In this document: one piece after another, positions 46,458-55,396 of the stretch | Numbering within the stretch: the first letter of the stretch is position 1 | Layout: each line of letters opens with the position of its first letter | From: Amycolatopsis saalfeldensis | GTDB taxonomy: Bacteria > Actinomycetota > Actinomycetes > Mycobacteriales > Pseudonocardiaceae | NCBI RefSeq assembly: GCF_900110575.1 | Contig: NZ_FOEF01000018.1 | Span: forward strand, 62,001-126,000 | Direction of reading: 5' to 3' | Length of the DNA stretch: 64,000 bases | Program-made: the position numbers and the translations under genes | The notes under the pieces: model-generated | What the model was told of the DNA's origin: nothing | The model's database searches: none | What the model saw: the letters and a program-made list of their open reading frames with translations, nothing else

Positions 46458-47234
46458 TCAGGAAAATTCGAGTGAGCGCTTGGCGAGGCCGTACCAGAAC
46501 CCGTCGATGACGGTGCGGCCCGAGCCCTCGGCGGAACTGGCGCCGAGCGAGACGAACAGCGGTGCGAAGTGCTCGATCCGCGGGTGCGCCACGGCGGCGG
46601 CCGGGGCCTTGTGCCGGAAGTCGAGCAGCGCGTCGACGTCGCCGGCGCGCAGCACCTCGTCGCCCCACTGGTCGAACTCGGCGGACCACTGCGGCGGCGT
46701 TCCTCCGGTGCCGTCGACCTGGCGCAGGGCGCTGAGGTTGTGCGTGAAGAAGCCGCTGCCGATGATCAGCACGCCTTCGTCACGCAGCGGTGCGAGCTTG
46801 CGGCCGACGTCGAAGAGCGCCTGCGGGTCGAGCGACGGCATCGAGATCTGCAGCACCGGGATGTCGGCGCCGGGGTACATCTCGACGAGCGGCACGTACG
46901 CGCCGTGGTCCAAACCGCGCTCCGGCGCGTCGTGCACCGGCGTTGTGGTGGAGTGCAACAACTTCCGGACCTGGCGGGCCAGCTCAGGCGCGCCGGGTGC
47001 GGCGTACTCGACCTGGTAGTAGCGGTCTTCGAAGCCCCAGAAGTCGTAGACCAGCGGGACGGTGGTGGTCGCCCCGAGCGTCAACGGCGCCTCTTCCCAG
47101 TGCGCCGAGACGATCAGGATCGCCTTCGGCCGCGGCAGGTTCGCGGACCAGCCCGCCAGCTGCCGGGTCCACGTGGCGTCGTCGGCGAGCGGCGGCGCGC
47201 CGTGGCTGAGGTACAGGACCGGCGTTCGCGCCAT
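46458..47234 (-). CDS. DODA-type extradiol aromatic ring-opening dioxygenase
   Basis: 258 residues from ATG 47234, with TTGGAGG 5 nt upstream. LigB/4,5-DOPA-dioxygenase-like family. Metal-site histidines are visible in LYLSHGAPP, SAHWEE, and GSGFFTHNL, with LDHGAYVPL near the middle. It would open catecholic rings with Fe or Zn and O2. The substrate is unknown. An isolated gene, divergent from the HAD gene. Confidence 0.88.
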   Translation of the reverse strand: MARTPVLYLSHGAPPLADDATWTRQLAGWSANLPRPKAILIVSAHWEEAPLTLGATTTVPLVYDFWGFEDRYYQVEYAAPGAPELARQVRKLLHSTTTPVHDAPERGLDHGAYVPLVEMYPGADIPVLQISMPSLDPQALFDVGRKLAPLRDEGVLIIGSGFFTHNLSALRQVDGTGGTPPQWSAEFDQWGDEVLRAGDVDALLDFRHKAPAAAVAHPRIEHFAPLFVSLGASSAEGSGRTVIDGFWYGLAKRSLEFS

Positions 47235-47384
47235 CGTTGCCTCCAATATTTGAAACTTCAACTACAACGATACGTGACGTCGGCCAGTCCCGCGATATTC
47301 CCCGGCCGCGGCTCGCGTAGTTCGCTACGTTCGGCTGGCAGTCGCTTCAGTTGAAAATGCGCCCCCTGTTCAGGAGACCTCGCC

Positions 47385-48074
47385 ATGCCGGAGCCAGGCA
47401 TCGATGCCGTTGTGTTCGACGTGCTCGGCACGCTCGTCGACGAACCCGCCGGCCTCCGCGCCGGCATCCGGGACCTCGACCCGTCGCTCGACGACGCCCG
47501 GGTCGAGCAGCTTTTGCTGGTGTGGCAGCAGCACATCGAGAGCGAGCAACAGCGTTGCCTCGCCGGCCGCCGGCCTTACGTTCCCAGCGACGTCCTCGAC
47601 GAGGAAGCGGCCCGGCTCGTCGCCGCCGAGGCCGGGGTCGACGACCCGGCCGCGGTGGCAGCGCTGGCTCGCTCGGGTCGCCGGCTCCCACCGTGGCCCG
47701 ACACAGTGGCCGGGCTCGCCCGGCTCGCCGAGCGGTTCCCGCTGATCGGCCTCTCGAACGCGAGCCGGACCGCGCTGCTGGGACTCAACGCTTACGCCGG
47801 ACTGCGCTGGCACCAGGCCCTGTCCGCTGAAGAGGCCCGGACGTACAAGCCGGCCCCGGCGGTCTACCGGCTGGCCGTCACCGTTTCCGGAGTCCCGCCG
47901 GAGCGGCTGGTGATGGTCGCCGCCCACGCGTGGGACCTGCGCGGCGCGCAGGCCCTCGGCTTCCGCACTGCCTACGTCGCCCGCCCCGTCGGCGACCCGC
48001 CGGCCTCCTCAGACCGGTTCGACTGGCACGCCGACGGCCTGGCCGACCTCGCCGATCAGCTCGAAAAGGACTGA
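47385..48074 (+). CDS. haloacid dehalogenase-like hydrolase (type II)
   Basis: 229 residues from ATG 47385, with CAGGAGA upstream. HAD motif I is VVFDVLGTLVD (nucleophile near residue 11), motif II LIGLSNAS, motif III K in YKPAPAVY, motif IV reading MVAAHAWDLRGAQ. The cap-domain pattern resembles L-2-haloacid dehalogenases. The motif IV Asp arrangement and the substrate need checking. Confidence 0.85.
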   Translation: MPEPGIDAVVFDVLGTLVDEPAGLRAGIRDLDPSLDDARVEQLLLVWQQHIESEQQRCLAGRRPYVPSDVLDEEAARLVAAEAGVDDPAAVAALARSGRRLPPWPDTVAGLARLAERFPLIGLSNASRTALLGLNAYAGLRWHQALSAEEARTYKPAPAVYRLAVTVSGVPPERLVMVAAHAWDLRGAQALGFRTAYVARPVGDPPASSDRFDWHADGLADLADQLEKD

Positions 48075-48380
48075 CGTCTCTGGGTTCTCATCTCGCCTGA
48101 CATGTTGATCTTGTTTGACCACACCGGTCGTGGCTGTAACGGCTCATCGACTTCGTAGGAGCTCAGTTGGCTTGCGGCTTCCACGATGGCGGGGGACTCG
48201 GTCACCAGCCAATACAAGGCACTCCGCTCCTGCTGAAGATTCCAGCCACGATCGCTCGTCGGGATGCCGCGGCAGAATGGCATCACGCTTCCTGGATCAC
48301 GGAGGCGACAGCGTCGTGGACGAGTCTGAGCTCGACGGCTAGGTCGTCGGTCGAGTGTTTCGTGAACTTGACGCCCGCCG
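48075..48380. other. intergenic region, possible gene remnant
   Basis: Lower GC than its surroundings. On the minus strand about 30 residues (VKFTKHSTDDLAVELRLVHD) read like a genuine protein end but lack a start, and other frames are broken. No intact gene. It probably separates the convergent HAD and dnaB genes. Confidence 0.4.
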
Positions 48381-49835
48381 TCAGTCGTGCGCGAGGTCGA
48401 CGAAGCGGCTGTAGTGCAGCTGGTGCGCGACGACGATCGTGCTGGTCGGGCCGGCACGGTGCTTCGCCAGGATCAGGTCCGCCTCGCCGGCGCGCGGGTC
48501 GTCGCGCTCCCAGGCGTCCGGGCGGTTGATCAGGATGACGATGTCCGCGTCCTGCTCCAGCGAGCCGGACTCACGCAGGTCGGACAGCATCGGCTTCTTG
48601 TCGGTGCGCTGTTCCGGGCCACGGTTCAGCTGGGAGATCGCGATCACCGGTACCTCGATCTCCTTCGCCAGCAGCTTGAGCTGCCGCGAGAACTCCGAGA
48701 CCTCCTGCTGCCGCGACTCGACGCGCTTGCCCGACGTCATCAGCTGCAGGTAGTCGACGATCACGAGCTTGAGGTCGTGCCGCTGCTTGAGCCGCCGGGC
48801 CTTCGCGCGGATCTCCATCATCGTCATGTTCGGCGAGTCGTCGACGAACAGCGGCGCCTCGGAGACCTCGCTCATCCGCCGGGCCAGCCGGGTCCAGTCG
48901 TCGTCGGACATCTTGCCACCGCGCATGTCGGCGAGGCGGATCTTGGCCTCGGCCGAGAGCATGCGCATGACGATCTCGGTGCGGCTCATTTCCAGCGAGA
49001 AGATGACGCTGGTCAGTCCGTGCTTGATGGACGCGGAGCGGACGAAGTCCAGGCCGAGTGTCGACTTGCCGACACCGGGACGGGCCGCGACGATGATCAT
49101 CTGGCCGGGGTGCAGGCCGTTCGTCAGCTCGTCGAAGTCGGCGAACCCGGTCGGGATGCCCTGCGACTGCCCGCCGCGGGAGGCGATCGCGTCGATCTCG
49201 TCCATGGTCGGCTGCAGCAGGTCTTCGAGAGCGACGTAGTCCTCGCTCGTGCGCCGCTCGGTGACGTCGTAGATCGCGGCCTGCGCGCGGTCGACGACCT
49301 CGTCGATGTTGGCGCCGTCGGCGGCCGCCGCGCCGTAGCCGTACTGCACGATTCGCGTGCCCGCCTCGACGAGCCGGCGCAGCACCGCCTTCTCGGAGAC
49401 GATCTCGGCGTAGTAGCCGGCGTTGGCCGCGGTGGGGACGGTCGCGATCAGCGTGTGCAGGTACGGCGCGCCGCCGACGCGGCCCAGCTCGCCCCGCCGC
49501 TCCAGCTCGGCCGACACCGTGATCGGGTCGGCGGGCTCGCCGCGGCCGTAGAGGTCGAGGATGCAGTCGTACACCGCCTGGTGCGCGGGCCGGTAGAAGT
49601 CGCCGGGGCCGAGCGCCTCGATGACGTCGGCGATCGCGTCCTTCGACAGCAGCATGCCGCCCAGCACCGACTGCTCGGCCGCGAGATCCTGCGGCGGCTG
49701 GCGGTCGAAGCCGCCGGACCCGGGGTCGCTCGGGCCCGGGTCGGACTCCGCGTACGTCGGACCGCGGTCGTCGGTCAGCGCCACCGCCCCGGACACCTCC
49801 TCGGCCGACCGCACCCCGGCCGGCTCACGCTTCAC
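48381..49835 (-). CDS. dnaB: replicative DNA helicase DnaB
   Basis: 484 residues from GTG 49835. The N-terminal primase-interacting domain starts around PPQDLAAEQSVLGGMLLS. The RecA-like core has Walker A ARPGVGKST, Walker B LVIVDYLQLM, and the arginine-finger region LNRGPEQRTDKKPMLSDLRESG (first 20 residues diagnostic). Uninterrupted, so no intein, unlike DnaB of M. tuberculosis. It unwinds DNA at forks after loading at oriC. The DnaA-box cluster 250-380 bp upstream may tie its expression to DnaA. Confidence 0.96.
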   Translation of the reverse strand: MKREPAGVRSAEEVSGAVALTDDRGPTYAESDPGPSDPGSGGFDRQPPQDLAAEQSVLGGMLLSKDAIADVIEALGPGDFYRPAHQAVYDCILDLYGRGEPADPITVSAELERRGELGRVGGAPYLHTLIATVPTAANAGYYAEIVSEKAVLRRLVEAGTRIVQYGYGAAAADGANIDEVVDRAQAAIYDVTERRTSEDYVALEDLLQPTMDEIDAIASRGGQSQGIPTGFADFDELTNGLHPGQMIIVAARPGVGKSTLGLDFVRSASIKHGLTSVIFSLEMSRTEIVMRMLSAEAKIRLADMRGGKMSDDDWTRLARRMSEVSEAPLFVDDSPNMTMMEIRAKARRLKQRHDLKLVIVDYLQLMTSGKRVESRQQEVSEFSRQLKLLAKEIEVPVIAISQLNRGPEQRTDKKPMLSDLRESGSLEQDADIVILINRPDAWERDDPRAGEADLILAKHRAGPTSTIVVAHQLHYSRFVDLAHD

Positions 49836-50083
49836 TTCTCGAACAGGTCATGTGTCGAACTGCCCGGCACCGGCCCGCGTCACGCAACCCGAGTCATGCG
49901 AACACCAGTTCGATTATGCCGGATCCTCCCCGGCTTTCCCAGTCGCCCGCCGAACCCCTCCTGATGATGTACGGCGTCCCTCCCGCCAGTGGACTGCCAC
50001 GCCGGGCACCACCGTGAGTACTGGGCGACAGCGCACGCTAGATCCCTCATTAGGAGCAATGCAATTCCGGGTGTTGACCGTCC

Positions 50084-50212
50084 TGTGGACAACTTGTGGA
50101 TGACTGGGGGCAACCAGTCACAGGCAGCCGTAACGCTGTGGACAAGTTGGGGACAAGGCTGATCGGCTTGGATAAACCCGCAGGTCAAGCCCTGTGCAGA
50201 GACTGTGGAGAA
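50084..50212 (-). promoter_or_regulatory. cluster of DnaA boxes
   Basis: Two perfect boxes (TGTGGACAA at 50084-50092 and 50137-50145) and three with one mismatch (50095-50103, 50148-50156, 50204-50212), all in the same orientation, lie within 130 bp. The segment around 50161-50180 is locally AT-richer. Confidence 0.7.
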
Positions 50213-50436
50213 CTTTGTCGAAACTCGTCCGGCGTGTCGCGCCCGGCGCGTCGTTCGGCGTGTCGCGGCCGGCCCGGTTCAGCCGCCTGTGGATGAATGC
50301 TACGGAGCGTAGAGCCATGACACGGTGGGCTGAACGGACGACGAGGCGCGGCACCGCCGGCCCTCCCACTCCGCTGTGTAACCGATGAGCGAGAAGCCGC
50401 AGGTAGGACCCCCGCCGACCACACCAGACACGAAAA

Positions 50437-50493
50437 CCGGGTGGGGTTCACCCCCCGGCCATGTCGACTTGGCACGGCGGAAACCCCACCCGG
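50437..50493 (-). terminator. terminator of the ESX-associated operon
   Basis: CCGGGTGGGGTT (50437-50448) pairs with AACCCCACCCGG (50482-50493), a perfect 12-bp stem with a 33-nt loop, just after the espG stop. Confidence 0.65.
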
Positions 50494-50507
50494 CGTAGTG
50501 CGTCAGG

Positions 50508-51323
50508 TCAGCCCAAGGCGCTCTGCGCGGACCGCAGCCGCTCCGATATCGCTTGCCGCGACCCGGGGGTGAAGACGAGCAGCGACTCCCGGCCGGGTCG
50601 CTCCTCCATCAGCCAGCGGCCTTCGTTGGTGTCGATGAAGTTGATCGGCATGGGGATCCGCCGGCGCCGTCCGCCGTGGGGCCGCGTTGCGACGTAGAGG
50701 GTCCCGCCGCCGGTGCGCGGTGCGGCGAAGACGCGCTGCATCTCCTTGAGCGGCGAGGCCGGCTCGGCGCGCCCCGGCCCGTTCTGCATGATCGACCGCT
50801 GTGCCGTGTCCTCCGACGCGGCTGAGCGCCCGCTCTCGAACTCCTTACGGCTGGTCACAATCGGCTGCCCGGGAGCGGCCCGGCCTGCCGGGACGATGTC
50901 GAGGAAGGTCTCCAGCAGCAGGTCCGGCCGCTGCCGGGTGACCGTCACGTGTGGCTGGTCGGTGACCCGGACCAGGCCGAAGCCGCCGCCATTGCCACTG
51001 CCGACCAACGCACCGAAGTTGGCGGGGCTGCCGTCCCCGAACTGCCCGTCGAACCACCCGTAGTACTCGAGGTGCGGCTGGGAGAGGGACTCGATCAACG
51101 CCAGCAGATCGCGGTCCATCCCCCGCGGCCCCATCAGCCCGGCCTTGGTCAGCGCCGCGTTGACCTCCTGGTCGAGCTTGCGCTCGGCCCCCGGCTCGTA
51201 GAACGCCCCGGTTTCGGCGATGATCTGGTGCGGCTCGCCACCGCGCCGCCTGATCAGGTTGGACAGGGCGTACACGGTGAGAGTCACTGGCCCGTCGAGA
51301 GTGATCACTTCGTCAGGCCTCAT
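50508..51323 (-). CDS. ESX secretion-associated protein EspG
   Basis: 271 residues of the EspG family, cytosolic chaperones that bind PE/PPE substrates of type VII secretion. Typical segments: LYALSNLIRRRGGEP-like start, LRHPHLEYYGWFDG-like centre (read here as SQPHLEYYGWFDGQFG), and a C-terminal YVATRPHGGRRRRIPMPINFIDTNEGRW. The start overlaps the stop of the PPE-like gene by 4 nt, so chaperone and client are translationally coupled. No ESX membrane components lie in the window. Confidence 0.88.
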   Translation of the reverse strand: MRPDEVITLDGPVTLTVYALSNLIRRRGGEPHQIIAETGAFYEPGAERKLDQEVNAALTKAGLMGPRGMDRDLLALIESLSQPHLEYYGWFDGQFGDGSPANFGALVGSGNGGGFGLVRVTDQPHVTVTRQRPDLLLETFLDIVPAGRAAPGQPIVTSRKEFESGRSAASEDTAQRSIMQNGPGRAEPASPLKEMQRVFAAPRTGGGTLYVATRPHGGRRRRIPMPINFIDTNEGRWLMEERPGRESLLVFTPGSRQAISERLRSAQSALG

Positions 51324-52648
51324 TCACCGATCACGGGCGGCACCGTCAGCTGGTCGGAGCCGAAGAGTTCGTTGTTGTCCTCTTCCACCAGGTACTTGGT
51401 CTGGTGCTCCTGGTCCTCCTCGCCCTTCTTGCCGCCGCCGCGGCCACCACCCATACCACCCATCCCGGACGAACCGGCCTTGCCCGCCGCGCCGGCGCCC
51501 ATGGCCCCGCCGCGCATGCCGCCGGCTGCTTCTCCGGCACCTCCGGCTGCCGCCCCGGAGCCGGCTCCGCCCGGCCCGAACCCGCCGCCGAACCCGCCCG
51601 GTCCGAAGGCCGCCGATCCGACACCGGACCCGGCGCCCCCGCCGCCGGGTCCGAAACCGCCACCGGCGCCCCCGCCTCCGCCAGGCCCGAAGCCGCTCGG
51701 GTTGAACGTGCTCGGGTCGACCGACGGCGGCACGTAGCTGGACGCCGACGTGTGGTCGTTCGGGAAGTTGGGCAGGTTGGTGGAACTCGGGTCGTGGGTG
51801 GGCACGTTCGGCAGGGTCCCGTGCGGAGTGGTGGGCACGTTCGGATTGAACGTGGGCACCTTCGTGTTGGGGTTGAAGCTGCCGCCCCCACCACCGCCGC
51901 CCCCACTGCCGAAGTGGCCGCCGCCCCCGCCGCCGGAAATGCTGTTGGGATTCCCGGTGCCGTCGGAGATGTTGTTGCCCTTCCAGACGTTGTACGTCGG
52001 CATTCCACCGGCGTTCTGGGCGCTGGAGGAGTAGTACGCGGTGTACGCCTGGACGTTGGCCTTGCTGTTGTCGTTGTACTTGTTGATCTCGTCGTCTTTG
52101 TCGCTCCAGGGCGCGTGGTCCCAGAAGCCCATCTTCGGCGGCGAGTCGGGGAGCTCGTGCACCTGACCCTGGACGGTGTGGAAGCTGTCCTTCTGATTGC
52201 CGAGGAAGGTGTGACTCGTCTGGAGGTTCTTCGCCGAGTCGTCGTGCCAGATGCTGAGCGCGTGCCCGCCGGCTTGCGCCGCGGCTGCACTGTTGCCCTG
52301 CCAGGCACCGTCCATCGCGCCGTTCAACGCGTCGATCTTGCCGACCCGGTCGGTGTGGACCGTTTCGAGGTCCTTGGCCGCGCTGATGCCACCGTCGATC
52401 GAGCTGGTGTTGCCGGTGCTGATCTTCTTGTAGATCGCGACGGCGTCGATCGACTGACCACCCACGTTGGCCGACTGCTGCTGGGCGGTCGGCCCGCCGC
52501 TGAACATGCTGACCAGGCCGCCGACCACAACGCCGCCGACGCCGCCGACCACGGCACCGACCGGTCCGCCGATCATGCCGCCGACAACCGCCCCGGCCGC
52601 CCCGTCCTTCAGGAGCTGACCCGTGTTGTTATTGGCGTCATTCCCCAT
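51320..52648 (-). CDS. PPE-like, glycine-rich ESX-associated protein
   Basis: 442 residues. A Gly-zipper stretch at 15-50 (GAAGAVVGGMIGGPVGAVVGG) could insert in a membrane. A helical part carries a WxG-type motif (GAWQGNSAAAA) at ~110, as in WXG100/PPE folds. The second half is Gly/Pro-rich and disordered. An acidic C-terminus follows (KYLVEEDNNELFG). Encoded directly before EspG, its probable chaperone. Likely a type VII secretion substrate. Confidence 0.65.
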   Translation of the reverse strand: MGNDANNNTGQLLKDGAAGAVVGGMIGGPVGAVVGGVGGVVVGGLVSMFSGGPTAQQQSANVGGQSIDAVAIYKKISTGNTSSIDGGISAAKDLETVHTDRVGKIDALNGAMDGAWQGNSAAAAQAGGHALSIWHDDSAKNLQTSHTFLGNQKDSFHTVQGQVHELPDSPPKMGFWDHAPWSDKDDEINKYNDNSKANVQAYTAYYSSSAQNAGGMPTYNVWKGNNISDGTGNPNSISGGGGGGHFGSGGGGGGGGSFNPNTKVPTFNPNVPTTPHGTLPNVPTHDPSSTNLPNFPNDHTSASSYVPPSVDPSTFNPSGFGPGGGGGAGGGFGPGGGGAGSGVGSAAFGPGGFGGGFGPGGAGSGAAAGGAGEAAGGMRGGAMGAGAAGKAGSSGMGGMGGGRGGGKKGEEDQEHQTKYLVEEDNNELFGSDQLTVPPVIGE

Positions 52649-52690
52649 GATGAGCCACTTCCTTTCGAGCTGACACGAGCTGCGCGGTGG

Positions 52691-53290
52691 TCACGCTGCT
52701 GCCTTGAGATGATCGACCATCGCGGTCGCGACAGTTCCCAGGAACCCACACGGGTCGTTTTTGTTCTTTCCGGTGCCGAATACCCCGCCGACCGAAACGG
52801 CCAGCTGGTCGGTGACTCCGACCCAGGCGAAACAGGTGCCGCTCGGGCGGTCGTCGCTCTTGTCCGCATATACCGCCGGATAGCCCTGAACCGTGGCCGG
52901 CTCGAAGTAGGCCTGTTGCGCCTTCTGCGCGTAGATGTCGCCGAGCCCGTTCTTGTTCTGGGTCATCGGCGCGACGCTGACCCCGTTCCCGGGGAACTGC
53001 GTCGAGGTCCAGTTGCAGCTCGCCGGTTGCCGGTTGTCGATCTTGCCCGGCGAGATGAGGCCGAGCTTGGCCGCGTCGGCGTCGCCGAGCGCACTGCACG
53101 GGTCGGAGACCAGCTTCTGGGTCGACAGCGGAGCCGGGACCTTGAGGCTCGGGTCGGTGCCGGGGGCACTGGCTGCGCCGGTCGGACTCGCGGGGGGCTC
53201 GCTCGCGCCACCGGTTGTGCCGCTGCAGGCGCTCAGCAAGCCGAGGACGGCGAGGCTCCCGGCAGCGAGGCGGACGGTGCGGTGCGGCAT
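52691..53290 (-). CDS. DUF3558 family lipoprotein
   Basis: 199 residues. The signal peptide has lipobox LLSAC (about 18-22), followed by a Ser/Pro/Thr linker and a DUF3558 domain (SDPCSALGDADAAKLGL, CNWTSTQFP, SGTCFAWVGVTDQLAVSV). DUF3558 lipoproteins are common near ESX loci in Pseudonocardiaceae; their function is unknown. It is one of three copies in this cluster. It starts 7 nt after the small upstream gene. Confidence 0.85.
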   Translation of the reverse strand: MPHRTVRLAAGSLAVLGLLSACSGTTGGASEPPASPTGAASAPGTDPSLKVPAPLSTQKLVSDPCSALGDADAAKLGLISPGKIDNRQPASCNWTSTQFPGNGVSVAPMTQNKNGLGDIYAQKAQQAYFEPATVQGYPAVYADKSDDRPSGTCFAWVGVTDQLAVSVGGVFGTGKNKNDPCGFLGTVATAMVDHLKAAA

Positions 53291-53297
53291 GTGCTGC

Positions 53298-53660
53298 TCA
53301 AGCTCCAGTCTGGTTCATCGCGTCGCGGTTCTGCTGCTCGGCGACGCTGATCTTGTTCTTCGCCGCCCGGAGCGCCATGAGGTAGTTGTTGGTGTAGTCG
53401 TACATGGCCTGGTGCTCGTCCTTCAGGGACTGGCCTGACGGATTGACGCCGGTCTCGACGAAGTTGCGACTGGCGGGCTCGTCGCCGGGCGGCAGCACCT
53501 CGGCGATCTCGGTCGCCTTCATCCGGTCGGTGCGCAGATCCGTGAGGAGGTCTTCCCACTTCTTGATGACCGAGTCGACCTCGTCGTCGCTGAACGCGTA
53601 GCCGCCGGGGCTCCCGTAGCCACCGACCATGATCGGTGCGACTGGCGGCATGTCGGACAT
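53298..53660 (-). CDS. small ESX-associated helical protein
   Basis: 120 residues. After a Gly/Pro start (PIMVGGYGSPGGYAF), the rest is helical: DEVDSVIKKWEDLLTDLRTDR, then YDYTNNYLMALRAAKN. It resembles the small PE-like or WXG-like partners encoded beside PPE-type genes, but lacks a clear WxG. The AT-richer upstream segment (GCGTTGAGTTACCATCC on the coding strand) resembles the promoter repeats of the next lipoprotein genes. Confidence 0.6.
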   Translation of the reverse strand: MSDMPPVAPIMVGGYGSPGGYAFSDDEVDSVIKKWEDLLTDLRTDRMKATEIAEVLPPGDEPASRNFVETGVNPSGQSLKDEHQAMYDYTNNYLMALRAAKNKISVAEQQNRDAMNQTGA

Positions 53661-53838
53661 CGCGTGTGGCCCCCTTTGACCGGCTCCCGCTCCCCATCCG
53701 GCGAGATCAGCACCTTGGATGGTAACTCAACGCGGTTGGTTCCCGCGCCCGGTTCGGAAACTGGAGAAAGCCCGGTCCGGCTGCTTGGTTACGCGCCCGA
53801 ATGGGTGAACGCGGGAGCGGGGCGGCCCCGGGTGGGGG

Positions 53839-54447
53839 TCAGGCCGCGCCCTTGAGATGTTTGATCATCGCTTCCGCGACGTTCTGCGCGATGGCGCAGG
53901 TGTTCGATTTGGCGTCGTCGGAGGAGATCTGGGCGTTGACCGATACGGCGAGTTGGTCGGTGACTCCGACCCAGAGGCTGCAATTCCCCGAAGGGCGTCC
54001 GTCGTGCACATCGGTGAAGACGCCCGGGTACCCGGCAATCGTCGCGGGCTCGAAGTACGCGGCCTGCGCCTTCTGGGAGTAGATGTCGCTGATGCCGTTT
54101 TTGTTGACCGGTAGGGGCGAGATGAAGACGATGTTGCCGTCGTTCGACTTGGAGGCCCACTTGCAGTCCGCGGCAAGGCTTCCGTTGGCGGGTTCCCGCT
54201 TCGTGCCGGCGCCGGCGAAATTGAGCGCATCGAACTGGCTGGGCGCGATGACGGCGCAGGGGTTCGAGAGCAGGCCGCCGGTCGGTAGTGGGGCCGAGAC
54301 CTTGAGGTTCGCGGCGACGTCGGCGCTCGTCGGACTAGGCGCGGCCGACGGTTTGTCGCCGCTGTCGGTCTTGGGGCTGCAGGCGGTGAGCACACACAGA
54401 GCGCCGAGGATGGCGCCGGTGAGTTGTACGGTGCGGGAGGTACGCAC
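53839..54447 (-). CDS. DUF3558 family lipoprotein
   Basis: 202 residues with lipobox LTAC at ~24 (GALCVLTACSPKTD). The DUF3558 domain shows NPCAVIAPSQFDALNF, CKWASKSNDG, and GNCSLWVGVTDQLAVSVN. It has its own promoter region containing a 31-bp sequence repeated before the next paralogue, and so is probably transcribed separately. Confidence 0.85.
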   Translation of the reverse strand: MRTSRTVQLTGAILGALCVLTACSPKTDSGDKPSAAPSPTSADVAANLKVSAPLPTGGLLSNPCAVIAPSQFDALNFAGAGTKREPANGSLAADCKWASKSNDGNIVFISPLPVNKNGISDIYSQKAQAAYFEPATIAGYPGVFTDVHDGRPSGNCSLWVGVTDQLAVSVNAQISSDDAKSNTCAIAQNVAEAMIKHLKGAA

Positions 54448-54468
54448 GAGAGTCCCCTCTTCTGTACT

Positions 54469-54499
54469 GAAGCGACTCGGATGCTAACGCAGCGTGGCT
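54469..54499 (-). repeat. 31-bp promoter repeat, copy 1
   Basis: Exactly identical to 55281-55311 and placed 21 nt upstream of the lipoprotein gene start. Read on the gene's strand it contains GCGTTAGCATCC, a possible -10 region. Confidence 0.75.
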
Positions 54500-54678
54500 A
54501 GTGTTGCGCTGGTTTCGGATAACAGCAAAGTGGGGTGTCCCCTGGAGAAAGGGCGCGCCGTTTCAACGGTGGAGCAGGCGTCAGTTCGCGACAGCCTGTA
54601 CATCGAGGTGGACGCCGATGGCGTTGGCCCCATTCCTATGAGGTGCCGCTTCTCCGGAGGCTCTCAGGCTCGTGGTGA

Positions 54679-55260
54679 TCACGACTTCAGGTGCGTGATC
54701 ATCGCGGTCGCGAACTTCTTCGCAATACCGCAGGGGTCAGTCTTGTTCGGGCCGCTCTGGATGTTCGGGATGACGGAGACCGCGAGTTGGTCGGTGACGC
54801 CGACCCAGAGTGTGCAGCTGCCCTGGGTGCGTGCGTCTTGGATGTCGGTGTAGATACCCGGGTAGCCGTTGACGTTGACGGGTTCGAAGTACGCAGCGCC
54901 CGACTTCTTGGTGTAGATGTCGCTGATGCCGCCGGTGTTCTGCGGCAGTGCCGTCAGTCCGACTTGGTTCACTTCCGTCGCCGAGGACTTCCACATGCAG
55001 CCGGGCAGGGTGCTCGTGCTGTCGTTCTTGCCGGGCGAGTTCAGGCCGACCTGGGCCGCTTCCGCGGTGGTCAGGATGCTGCACGGATCGCTGAGCAAGG
55101 CCTTGGTGGGCAGTGGTGCCGGTACCTTCGGGCCGTCGCCCGCTGAAGTGCTGCTTGGCGTCGAGGGCGGTGAAGTGGCTGTCGAGCCGTCGCAGGCGGT
55201 GAGTACGCACAGGGTGCCGAGGGCGGCGCCGGTGAGCTGCACGGGGCGGGAGATGCGCAC
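54679..55260 (-). CDS. DUF3558 family lipoprotein
   Basis: 193 residues with lipobox LTAC (GTLCVLTACDGSTA). Its first 26 residues are nearly identical to the previous paralogue, indicating recent duplication. The DUF3558 domain has SDPCSILTTAEAAQVGL, CMWKSSATEV, and GSCTLWVGVTDQLAVSV. Preceded by the second copy of the promoter repeat. Confidence 0.85.
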   Translation of the reverse strand: MRISRPVQLTGAALGTLCVLTACDGSTATSPPSTPSSTSAGDGPKVPAPLPTKALLSDPCSILTTAEAAQVGLNSPGKNDSTSTLPGCMWKSSATEVNQVGLTALPQNTGGISDIYTKKSGAAYFEPVNVNGYPGIYTDIQDARTQGSCTLWVGVTDQLAVSVIPNIQSGPNKTDPCGIAKKFATAMITHLKS

Positions 55261-55280
55261 GGAGAGTCTCCTTCACTACG

Positions 55281-55311
55281 GAAGCGACTCGGATGCTAAC
55301 GCAGCGTGGCT
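55281..55311 (-). repeat. 31-bp promoter repeat, copy 2
   Basis: Identical to 54469-54499 and at the same distance (20-21 nt) from the start of its lipoprotein gene, so promoter and gene were duplicated together. Confidence 0.75.
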
Positions 55312-55341
55312 TGGCCCGCCGCTGGTTTCGGAGAGCGACGA

Positions 55342-55380
55342 AAAGCGGGGCGCCCCCGAAAATTGGGGGCGCCCCGCTTT
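55342..55380 (-). terminator. terminator of the rpsF-ssb-rpsR-rplI operon
   Basis: A perfect 16-bp stem (AAAGCGGGGCGCCCCC 55342-55357, complement 55365-55380) with a 7-nt loop, 17 nt after the rplI stop. Confidence 0.92.
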
Positions 55381-55396
55381 CGAAACGAGCAGTGCG

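Larger units (their letters stand above)
49836..50507. other. 670-bp non-coding region upstream of dnaB
   Basis: No credible gene. It contains the DnaA-box cluster (50084-50212) and the terminator of the ESX-associated operon (50437-50493). The promoter of dnaB must lie in the part nearest 49835. Confidence 0.6.

Noticed and set aside
48056..48457. A 133-codon minus-strand frame after dnaB
   Set aside because: Overlaps the dnaB and HAD gene ends, has no ribosome site, and reads as Arg/Ser-rich shadow at its N-terminus; at most a remnant.
48381..49835. Intein in DnaB, as in M. tuberculosis
   Set aside because: The 484-residue frame is continuous through Walker A and B with no insertion.
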